Source: Candidatus Fermentibacterota bacterium (GTDB taxonomy: Bacteria; Fermentibacterota; Fermentibacteria; Fermentibacterales; JCC-6). Taken from it: a stretch of DNA of 41,631 nt. A program made the translations under genes and the position numbers. The stretch lies in contig JAUWSQ010000022.1 in the NCBI GenBank assembly GCA_030609965.1, positions 1 to 41,631 on the forward strand, given 5' to 3'. A model generated the notes under the pieces. The model saw nothing but the letters and a program-made list of their open reading frames with translations. It was not told where the DNA came from and did no database searches. Shown in pieces: positions 1 to 5,556 of the stretch (positions within the stretch are counted from its first letter, which is position 1; the number at the start of each line of letters is the position of its first letter).

Positions 1-93
1 CATATTCGCATCTTCGATTTTGATGAGTTAAGAAAAAAATATGGGATTGCTGAAACTGCCACCCAACAATCGAATCGAGCTGACTTTACTTAG
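1..93 (+). CDS. 3' end of an unidentified gene, probably an integron cassette gene
   Basis: An open frame enters from the left edge and ends at TAG (91-93). The 30 visible residues begin HIRIFDFDELRKKYGI and end SNRADFT. I do not recognise the family. Its last ten or so codons overlap the left arm of the attC-like hairpin that begins at 61, as is usual for integron cassettes, where the gene stops inside or just before attC. It may be the C-terminus of a gene starting outside the window. That the frame is translated is likely but unproven, because so little of it is visible. Confidence 0.5.
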   Translation, partial: HIRIFDFDELRKKYGIAETATQQSNRADFT

Positions 94-132
94 TATTGGT
101 CGAGTTATGAAAGCAGCTCATTCGAAGTGTTA
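61..132 (+). other. attC-like integron recombination site, interrupted by the group II intron (right end resumes at 2054)
   Basis: ACCCAAC (61-67) matches the attC R'' consensus RYYYAAC exactly. GTTA (129-132) joined to GCA (2054-2056) gives an imperfect R' box (consensus GTTRRRY). Between them, TCGAATCGAGCTG (70-82) pairs with CAGCTCATTCGA (114-125), leaving C76 unpaired. CTTT (84-87) pairs with AAAG (110-113), leaving A83 unpaired. Extra bases confined to the left (L'') arm are the known polarity mark of attC and orient the site with the plus-strand genes. Removing the intron restores a site of about 75 nt. The arms conserve pairing rather than sequence, as attC sites do. A covariance-model search would settle it. 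Confidence 0.72.
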
Positions 133-597
133 GTGCGCCAAGCGAAGCTTGGTGCTTCTTATAGGGTGAGCTACTCATTAGGAGTGGCAAGTCCCTGTCG
201 GGCAAAGCCTAACCAGCAGCCCGTATCGAGTGTTGCGCCTGTGGCGGAGCCGGGGTACACGCCGGTGAACAAAACGGGTGAAGCGTACACAGAGAACACT
301 GTAGGCCGCAGGGGAAGCGTACTTCCCTTAAGCGATACAGCCCCGTTAAAGTAATAAGAGCAGTTGGCGACGACTTTAACGCACCGGAAGCCAGTACATA
401 TGAATCGTTATGGTAAGATTCTGAGGAACTGCCGGGGTCATAGAGCGTGGCATGCAGTGAGAGAAGCATCAGGAACTTGGGAGACCCTTCCGCCTCCCGC
501 ATATCGGGTAGGGCATTTCAACCATAAGAAGGATGCCTTATGGGTGGCAAGGGAGTCAGATCATCTCATAGTACTCTGAGACGGTAAGGCCGATCAC

Positions 598-1947
598 ATG
601 GGGAAGGGGATGACGGTATTATGCAACATGCAAAGGAAACATATGCAGATAAGACAGGCTGACAAACATATGCAAACCTCCCTGCGTGGTATAGCAAAGA
701 GAGCAGAGATTTCACCCAAACACCGATTCGGAAACCTCTTCAGTTTACTGAATGAGGAAAATCTTCGCTGGTGTTTTCCGCAGTTGAACAAGAAATCTGC
801 ACCAGGAGTTGATGCTGTTTGCTACGGTACATTTGAAGCCAATCTTGAAGAGAATATTCAGAGGATCGTTGAAGACCACAAGGGGAACAGGTATAAGGCG
901 AAGCTCGTAAGACGCAAGTACATTCCCAAAGCAGGAGGTAAGAAACGACCGCTTGGTATTCCCGCAATTGGTGACAAGGTACTGCAAAAGGCAGTAGCCT
1001 TAATTCTGTCTGCCATCTATGAGGAGGATTTTCTTCCTTGCAGTCATGGTTACAGACGGGGTAAGGGACCTCAACGGGCGGCTCTTGAACTCAGTAAAAC
1101 TCTCCATCGCGGACGGTTCGGATGGGTAGTAGATGCTGACATCAAGGGATTCTTCAATAACATGGATCATGACTGGATGATGAAGATGCTGGAACAGCGT
1201 ATCAATGATAAGCGGTTCCTGGGTCTCATTCGCAAGTGGTTGAAAGCCGGCATACTTGAGGAAGACGGCCAGGTTAAATATCCTGTTACCGGTACACCTC
1301 AGAGCGGAATCATTTCTGCTGTGCTTGCCAACATCTATCTGCACTATGTCATTGATCTCTGGTTTGAGAAAGTCGTTAAACCACGCTGTCGCGGTGAAGC
1401 AATGCTTATGCGTTTCGCCGATGATTTCGTGTGCGCGTTTCGGTACCATGATGACATGAAACGCTTCTACGATGTACTCGGCAAGAGGCTTGGTAAATTC
1501 ACGCTTGAACTCTCATCTGAGAAAACCAGTGTAATCCGGTTTTCCCGGTTTCAGACGGAGAAGAGCAAGGTGTTTACCTTTCTCGGATTTGAATACCGGT
1601 GGGGTTTGAGTCGTTCCGGTAAGCCTCTTGTAAAGATGAGAACATCTAAGGCGAAGCTTCAGATCGCACTTGCCAATATCCGTAAATGGATACGGGTAGA
1701 GCGAAACAAGCACGGAACCGCAGTCATCATGAAGAAACTGCGACTGAAATTGCTTGGACATTGGAATTATTACGGTGTCTCTGGAAATATCAGGATGTTG
1801 AAGGTATACTACTTCAAAGTGTGTAGAATCGTGTTCAAATGGTTGAATCGGCGAAGTCAGCGTAAGAGCTGCAACTGGCACGGGTTCAATGAGATGCTGA
1901 AGCATTTTCAGATACCCGAGCCTCGAATCGTTGGATACTGGGACTGA
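598..1947 (+). CDS. ltrA: Group II intron reverse transcriptase/maturase
   Basis: This 449-residue intron-encoded protein helps the intron RNA splice and copies it into DNA during mobility. RT signatures are in order: an N-terminal block with NKKSAPGVDAV (RT1), RRKYIPKAGGKKRPLGIP (RT2), VVDADIKGFFNNMDHDWM (RT3), TGTPQSGIISAVLANIYL (RT4), and MRFADDFVCAF, where FADD replaces the usual YADD catalytic box (RT5). A maturase/X domain near the C-terminus carries KLLGHWNYYGVSGN. The protein ends EPRIVGYWD with no recognisable HNH endonuclease, so insertion would rely on structured or replicating DNA, consistent with the attC target. The frame is uninterrupted, so the element may be active. ATG 598 is taken as the start, but ATG 610 is possible. 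Other intron RT classes also lack the endonuclease. Confidence 0.93.
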   Translation: MGKGMTVLCNMQRKHMQIRQADKHMQTSLRGIAKRAEISPKHRFGNLFSLLNEENLRWCFPQLNKKSAPGVDAVCYGTFEANLEENIQRIVEDHKGNRYKAKLVRRKYIPKAGGKKRPLGIPAIGDKVLQKAVALILSAIYEEDFLPCSHGYRRGKGPQRAALELSKTLHRGRFGWVVDADIKGFFNNMDHDWMMKMLEQRINDKRFLGLIRKWLKAGILEEDGQVKYPVTGTPQSGIISAVLANIYLHYVIDLWFEKVVKPRCRGEAMLMRFADDFVCAFRYHDDMKRFYDVLGKRLGKFTLELSSEKTSVIRFSRFQTEKSKVFTFLGFEYRWGLSRSGKPLVKMRTSKAKLQIALANIRKWIRVERNKHGTAVIMKKLRLKLLGHWNYYGVSGNIRMLKVYYFKVCRIVFKWLNRRSQRKSCNWHGFNEMLKHFQIPEPRIVGYWD

Positions 1948-1980
1948 TTTATGTTCTTGTACGAAGTGAATAATACCGAG

Positions 1981-2053
1981 GAGCCTTGTGCGATAGTATC
2001 GCATGCAGGGATCTCTGAGGGGGCTGTCGGGTAACTGGCAGTCCTACCTCGAT
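1981..2053 (+). ncRNA. Group II intron domains V and VI
   Basis: Domain V begins GAGCCTTGTGCGA and folds back on TCGCATGCAGGGATC with a two-base UG bulge, matching the bacterial domain V layout and containing the AGC catalytic triad. One pair at the triad appears as a G-A mismatch rather than the usual G-U, which might slow catalysis. Domain VI is a stem starting GAGGGGGCTG and closing with CAGTCCTACCTC; A2046 bulges from the 3' strand as the expected branch point. The intron then ends ...CGAT at 2053. Assignment is by eye. Confidence 0.8.
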
Positions 2054-2069
2054 GCATACAAAGAAGGGA

Positions 2070-2098
2070 TTGACATACAGTATCATTATTGATACTAT
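2070..2098 (+). promoter_or_regulatory. hicAB promoter with overlapping palindromic operator
   Basis: TTGACA (2070-2075), a 17-nt spacer and TACTAT (2093-2098) form a near-consensus sigma-70 promoter. A perfect inverted repeat, AGTATCA-ttat-TGATACT (2079-2096), fills the spacer and overlaps the -10 box. It is a natural site for autorepression by HicB, whose C-terminus is a ribbon-helix-helix. The hicA ATG lies only five bases beyond the -10 box, so transcription would start at or next to the ATG and the mRNA may be leaderless; no Shine-Dalgarno sequence precedes it. The promoter lies wholly inside the cassette, just downstream of the intron, so hicAB need not depend on an integron Pc promoter. 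Confidence 0.75.
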
Positions 2099-2103
2099 AT
2101 TCT

Positions 2104-2364
2104 ATGGTAAAGATAGAGCAGTTGATAAAAAGAATGAAGGATAACCCAAAGGATATCCAATTCTCGGATTTATGCAGGATTTGTAGATACTATTTTGGTG
2201 AACCCAGGCAATCTGGATCAAGTCATCAAGTTTACAAAACACCATGGCAGGGAGACCCGAGAGTGAACATTCAGAATAAGAAAGGCAAAGCAAAAGCCTA
2301 CCAGGTTAGACAAGTTCTTCGAGCCATAGAAAGGTTGAGTGAAGAGAATGCCATTGAAGAATGA
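2104..2364 (+). CDS. hicA: HicA-type mRNA interferase toxin
   Basis: A protein of 86 residues from ATG 2104. The frame also opens at TTG 2089, but that codon lies within the promoter. HicA toxins are small double-stranded-RNA-binding-fold ribonucleases that cut mRNA and are blocked by HicB. The core GSSHQVYKTPWQGDPRVNIQ holds the expected catalytic histidine (about residue 41) followed by beta strands. The tail KAKAYQVRQVLRAIERL matches the C-terminal helix of longer HicA forms. It overlaps hicB by 17 bp, the usual toxin-first order. The pair sits between two attC-like sites, as is common for toxin-antitoxin cassettes in sedentary integrons. The neighbouring hicB raises confidence in a divergent toxin call. 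Confidence 0.87.
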   Translation: MVKIEQLIKRMKDNPKDIQFSDLCRICRYYFGEPRQSGSSHQVYKTPWQGDPRVNIQNKKGKAKAYQVRQVLRAIERLSEENAIEE

Positions 2365-2677
2365 CCATTATACATATCGAGTGACTTGGTCTGAAGAAGA
2401 TCAGGAATATGTTGGTCTATGTACAGAGTTCCCCAGCCTGAGTTGGCTTACCAAAACTCAGGATTCAGCTCTTGAGGGAATAAGACAGCTTGTGGCTGAT
2501 GTTATCTCTGACATGAAGAACAATAAAGAAGAAATACCAATTCCTATTTCAATCAGGAAATACAGCGGAAAGTTTATGGTGCGGATTCCTCCCGAAGTTC
2601 ATCGCAAACTTGCTGAAATTGCAGCAGAAGAGGGAGTGAGTATCAACCGACTGGTAAGTGCAAGACTTGCAAAATAG
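2348..2677 (+). CDS. hicB: HicB-type antitoxin with ribbon-helix-helix domain
   Basis: The start is taken at ATG 2348 (MPLKNDHYTY), downstream of a purine-rich stretch. A GTG at 2339 would add three residues. The N-terminal half (YTYRVTWSEEDQEYVGLCTE, then DSALEGIRQLVADVI) is the partly degraded RNase-H-like fold that binds and neutralises HicA. The C-terminal half (KFMVRIPPEVHRKLAEIAAE, then INRLVSARL) is a ribbon-helix-helix DNA-binding domain, expected to bind the palindrome at 2079-2096 and repress the operon. The gene stops three bases before the second attC-like site, as expected of a cassette gene. Confidence 0.92.
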   Translation: MPLKNDHYTYRVTWSEEDQEYVGLCTEFPSLSWLTKTQDSALEGIRQLVADVISDMKNNKEEIPIPISIRKYSGKFMVRIPPEVHRKLAEIAAEEGVSINRLVSARLAK

Positions 2678-2679
2678 AG

Positions 2680-2759
2680 TGCTAACAACTGCATAAACCA
2701 GCACAAATGCAAACCATGATTCAGAGTAACGCTTGTGCAGGTTATGCAGAACGTTATGC
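2680..2759 (+). other. attC-like integron recombination site closing the hicAB cassette
   Basis: GCTAAC (2681-2686) and GTTATGC (2753-2759) are the outer R''/R' boxes, close to but not exactly RYYYAAC/GTTRRRY. CTGCATAA (2689-2696) pairs with TTATGCAG (2742-2749). A2697 is extrahelical. CC (2698-2699) pairs with GG (2740-2741), A2700 faces A2739, and GCACAA (2701-2706) pairs with TTGTGC (2733-2738). The non-pairing AA/AAC between outer and inner boxes matches the unpaired central spacer, and 2707-2732 is the variable terminal loop. The extra base is again in the left arm, giving the same orientation as the site at 61-132. It starts three bases after the hicB stop. Confidence 0.78.
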
Positions 2760-2777
2760 AGAGAATTAGGAGAGTAA

Positions 2778-3095
2778 ATGGAACGCAAGAAATATGACGC
2801 ATTACTCCTGTTCCCACAGATTGGCGTCTGCGGTCAAAACTGCAAGCACTGCTTTACCAATGCTAAACTTAAGGAGAACAGACCGTTCGAACACGTCAAG
2901 TACATCATTGATGCAATGGCGGAAACCTTTGCTGAGCCTGCGATCACTGAGAAAGCCTTCCTTTACTTCCTTGATGAACTGACTCTTTACCCCCAAGTAA
3001 TAAAGCTTCTTTCCTACTGCAGAGATAAAAACGTTCTCCCGCAGCAGCATCTTCTGGAGCTACAAAACTATCAGCAGCGGTTACAAAATCGTTGA
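2778..3095 (+). pseudogene. Truncated radical-SAM protein (N-terminal third only)
   Basis: The start is ATG 2778, preceded by TAGGAGAG as a ribosome binding site, 18 bases after the second attC-like site, so it may be the gene of the next cassette. CGQNCKHC is a CX3CX2C motif, the [4Fe-4S] ligand set of radical-SAM enzymes, placed early as usual. The frame stops after 105 residues, whereas radical-SAM domains need about 200 or more, so the AdoMet-binding half is missing. The last residues (QQHLLELQNYQQRLQNR) look out of frame. I read it as a broken gene; a short functional cassette protein is less likely. Confidence 0.6.
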
Positions 3096-3165
3096 ATTCT
3101 CATTCGACATCGGGACAGCACTGGAACGCTCCACATGGGGATCTATAAAGGCAGACAGCTATTGA
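3004..3165 (+). pseudogene. Possible 3' fragment of another gene, out of frame with the radical-SAM stub
   Basis: The frame 3004-3165, offset by one from the radical-SAM frame, encodes a plausible C-terminus (GYKIVEFSFDIGTALERSTW then GSIKADSY) ending at TGA 3163-3165. It has no start codon of its own with a ribosome site. Overlap with the end of the radical-SAM frame suggests either a frameshift in one longer gene or a junction between two unrelated gene remnants. No attC-like hairpin was seen after it, so the cassette array may end here. Confidence 0.3.
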
Positions 3166-3224
3166 CGAAAACTGCAGTCTACGGCAAATTACAATCAAAC
3201 CCAATTCTGGAAAGGCACCGGTTC

Positions 3225-3812
3225 ATGAAACTGAAAAACATAGCATTTGTCCTGATGATAGCTTCAGCAGCAACCGTGGCGAAACCATGGAGCAGCGCTT
3301 CGGGCGGGTTGGACATGAGCTACCTGTACTGGGAACATGGTGGAGACTGTGTCTGGGGTTTCCAGTCGGCTTTCGGGCCACGGATAATTGATGATCTCTA
3401 CTTCCGAGTCAAAATAACGATTCCCGCTCCTATATTTATAATTATCGGCAATCAGATCAATATAGGAGGTGAATTTTCCTACCTGCTTCGAAATCCTCAG
3501 GAGGGATTCGCCGTTGAAACCTCACTCGGAGCCGCATGGAGCCTCATGTGGCCCGAGAACATCATAGTGATATTGGCTGACGGAGAGAGTACGACCCCTC
3601 CCAGGGAGTATGCTTATGATGGTGGAAACGGCATAAGGCTGGAAGCTCTGGTAAGCACAGGCTACAAATTCAGTATGGGAGCCCTCTGGCTTGATCTGGG
3701 GGTGGACCACCGTATAATGGACATCACAAGAACTGTTGACGGAGAGAAAGAAGACGGTACTTATACATTCACAGGTCCCCATCTTGGTATAAGCGCCGAT
3801 TTCTATTTCTGA
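3225..3812 (+). CDS. Small outer-membrane beta-barrel-like protein, unknown function
   Basis: I choose ATG 3225 (MKLKNIAFVLMIAS) because a typical signal peptide starts there, with likely cleavage after ATVA and an upstream GAAAGG. The frame is open from 3135, but that extension is charged and overlaps the debris region. The mature part of about 175 residues alternates hydrophobic and polar residues with many Gly and aromatics (INIGGEFSYLLRN, FSMGALWLDLGVDHRI) and ends in a terminal Phe (GISADFYF), a pattern of beta-barrel outer-membrane proteins. It stands alone before a poorly coding stretch. I do not recognise the family. Confidence 0.6.
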   Translation: MKLKNIAFVLMIASAATVAKPWSSASGGLDMSYLYWEHGGDCVWGFQSAFGPRIIDDLYFRVKITIPAPIFIIIGNQINIGGEFSYLLRNPQEGFAVETSLGAAWSLMWPENIIVILADGESTTPPREYAYDGGNGIRLEALVSTGYKFSMGALWLDLGVDHRIMDITRTVDGEKEDGTYTFTGPHLGISADFYF

Positions 3813-3823
3813 TGTAAATACAG

Positions 3824-4066
3824 CTACTGGCGAAGAGTTCTGCCAGGTTTCCGAATGACCTTTAATATCCGGAGTGCTTCAAGAAAGCACTGGAGAGCCT
3901 GATCAATATTCGACAGCCAGATCTGTTCCCGGTTCTCTATAGAGAGATCAAGAGCTTCTTCTCCCCTGGATGCGCTCAGTGCGGAGAATCCCGGCATTTC
4001 CAAAAGAAAGAGATAGCGTATCAGTTGATCATCACATTGACCGGGAAGTGCTTCAAGCAGTATCAT
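3824..4066 (-). CDS. Doubtful small ORF in a 414-bp stretch without a clear gene
   Basis: The region 3813-4226 has no confident gene. A minus-strand frame encodes 80 residues (MILLEALPGQCDDQLIRYLF at the start, RILKVIRKPGRTLRQ at the end) with helical character and codon use not unlike the neighbours, but no Shine-Dalgarno sequence or known family. A plus-strand frame at 3970-4233 overlaps it. Its second half (GEEIEKKGTEKLYRELILIW and onward) also looks protein-like and runs into the start of the PrsW gene. Only one can be real here, and the stretch may instead hold gene remnants left near the accessory region. Confidence 0.25.
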   Translation of the reverse strand: MILLEALPGQCDDQLIRYLFLLEMPGFSALSASRGEEALDLSIENREQIWLSNIDQALQCFLEALRILKVIRKPGRTLRQ

Positions 4067-4226
4067 TGATTTCAGGTGAAGAAATTGAGAAAAAGGGAAC
4101 TGAAAAATTGTATCGGGAACTGATTCTGATCTGGAGTGAAATCAAGTTTCCAGTGATTATAAGTAAGGAATACCGCTTGAAATATTTTGTTGTTCCAGCC
4201 AGACCTATGCACAAAGCAGGTTTTTC

Positions 4227-4913
4227 ATGCTGATCCCGGCACTTGCCTCTATCATCCCGGCGTTTCTCTGGATGATCTACTTTTACAGAAGTGACAGATA
4301 CGCACCTGAACCAAAAAAGCTCGTAGCAAGAACTTTCCTCGTGGGAGCGCTGGTTGGGGCCGCAATGGTCTTTTCATTGAAAGAGCTTCCATTCTACGTG
4401 AGCCTTCTCACACTTGCCGTATTTGTAGCTCCGTTTACCGAAGAGATCGCTAAATTTCTCTGCGTTCGCTGGACAGTATATAATCGCAGTGAATTTGATG
4501 AACCTGTAGATGGTATGGTCTATGCAACAGCTGCTGCATTGGGATTCGCATCGGTTGAGAACATTATCTATGTGCTTAACAGCTGGGCATCCGGCGGAGC
4601 AGAAATGGGGGTATATGTTCTTACTGGCAGAGCCGTACTGAGTGTTCCAGCGCATGCGCTGTTCTCAAGCCTCTGGGGACTTGCTCTGGGCTGGCATAAG
4701 AGAAAGAAAACCTTTAAATCATCTTTGCTTGTCGTAGCGGGATTGCTGGGCAGCATGGTACTCCACGGACTCTTCAATTATTTGACAAGCGAAAACCTTT
4801 TCGGAGGATTGCTTTTCCTCACTCTGATGGCCATTGCGTGGCGCGGTGTATTTCTCCTTACGCGGAAAGCACTGAAACCGGGTATTCCAGCGGATGCAGC
4901 TGATAATGGATAA
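4227..4913 (+). CDS. prsW: PrsW-family intramembrane metalloprotease
   Basis: A 228-residue polytopic membrane protein. PrsW proteases cut membrane substrates, classically an anti-sigma factor in Bacillus subtilis; the substrate here is unknown. Visible hallmarks are FTEEIAKF (the EExxK active-site motif, about residues 69-76), DGMVYATAAALGFASVENII (about 92-111), SVPAHALFSSLWGLALGWH with its conserved His, and LHGLFNY near the C-terminus. About seven hydrophobic segments are visible. The start ATG 4227 directly opens a membrane helix. No sigma/anti-sigma pair lies next to it. Confidence 0.88.
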   Translation: MLIPALASIIPAFLWMIYFYRSDRYAPEPKKLVARTFLVGALVGAAMVFSLKELPFYVSLLTLAVFVAPFTEEIAKFLCVRWTVYNRSEFDEPVDGMVYATAAALGFASVENIIYVLNSWASGGAEMGVYVLTGRAVLSVPAHALFSSLWGLALGWHKRKKTFKSSLLVVAGLLGSMVLHGLFNYLTSENLFGGLLFLTLMAIAWRGVFLLTRKALKPGIPADAADNG

Positions 4914-4943
4914 AGAAGAAACCTGAAATGAGATTTACCTTGA

Positions 4944-5378
4944 TCAGGGTATTATCGTGTGATTTCCATTTTCTAGAAGTTTTCCCAAATCCTCAACAGT
5001 GGTATTTGCGAAGTAGTTCCTGATTAGTTGTGAGGCATCTTTCCCAATTGTCCCGAAAAGGCATATCGGCTGTGCGCATCCATTCCCCATATAGGGGCAT
5101 ATACTGGTTTCGAAAGTTCCTTCAAGAGCTATCCAGATATCCATCAGCCTGATATCGGCGGCATTGACCCCCAGGGAAAACCCCCCGCCTCGGCCTCTCT
5201 TTGATTTTACCATACCTGCCTTTGTGAGTTTCTGCATTACTTTCGAAAGATGATCTGCAGAACCAGGCTTGATAAGGAGATCTGTCAGTTTTACCGCTTC
5301 GGATCCACCGGCTGCGAGCTTTGCCATGGCGTGCACCGCAAGGGAAACCGACTCGGGGATGGACACTGGTAATGACAT
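4944..5378 (-). CDS. Rrf2-family Fe-S transcriptional regulator (NsrR/IscR-like)
   Basis: The start is taken at ATG 5378 (MSLPVSIPESVSLAVHAMAK), preceded on the minus strand by AAGGAACAGT; the frame is open further upstream. It has a winged helix-turn-helix (KLTDLLIKPGSADHLSKVMQ followed by the wing KSKRGRGGGFSLG) and the Rrf2 cysteine cluster CPYMGNGCAQPIC (CX6CX4C spacing), likely to hold an iron-sulfur cluster that senses NO, oxygen or iron. It is divergent from hcp, a typical target of Rrf2-type NO sensors, so control of hcp and of itself from the shared 178-bp gap is a reasonable inference. Confidence 0.9.
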   Translation of the reverse strand: MSLPVSIPESVSLAVHAMAKLAAGGSEAVKLTDLLIKPGSADHLSKVMQKLTKAGMVKSKRGRGGGFSLGVNAADIRLMDIWIALEGTFETSICPYMGNGCAQPICLFGTIGKDASQLIRNYFANTTVEDLGKLLENGNHTIIP

Positions 5379-5466
5379 ACTGTTCCTTTCATTCTCGGTA
5401 AAATAGTAATAGAATACCACAACGTCAATATTATCGATTATGACCACTCTTACAAATATGTACCCA

Positions 5467-5494
5467 TTGACGCTTAACGTGCAACATGTATAAT
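5467..5494 (+). promoter_or_regulatory. Probable hcp promoter
   Basis: TTGACG (5467-5472), a 16-nt spacer and a perfect TATAAT (5489-5494) lie 62 bases ahead of the hcp ATG, in the gap shared with the divergent Rrf2 regulator. I could not point to a clear NsrR-, HcpR- or IscR-type operator, although the gap has several AT-rich half-palindromes such as ATTTATGATATTATGGATAT. Confidence 0.6.
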
Positions 5495-5556
5495 TGGTAT
5501 GAAAGTACCGATTTATGATATTATGGATATGAGAGAATTTACCGGAAGGAGAAGGA

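Larger units (their letters stand above)
133..2053 (+). mobile_element. Group II intron, full length, inserted in an attC-like site
   Basis: The 5' end GTGCGCC (133-139) fits the group II 5' consensus GUGYG. About 460 nt of structured RNA (domains I-III) precede the reverse transcriptase ORF in domain IV. Domain V (about 1981-2015) and domain VI (about 2016-2053) follow. Domain VI has an unpaired A at 2046, eight nucleotides from the 3' end inclusive, which suits the branch-point adenosine. EBS1 is probably AACACT (295-300), complementary to AGTGTT (126-131) just upstream of the 5' splice site; A132 stays unpaired. A weaker EBS2 candidate, GGGTGA (276-281), pairs with TCATTC (118-123) using two G-U pairs. 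The encoded protein has no visible HNH endonuclease, and insertion in attC resembles the IIC-attC introns. I did not fold the whole RNA, so the class is an inference. Confidence 0.88.

Noticed and set aside
127-579. Small frames upstream of the reverse transcriptase (for example 127-354 and 364-579)
   Set aside because: They lie in the structured 5' part of the group II intron RNA and have no ribosome sites or family resemblance.
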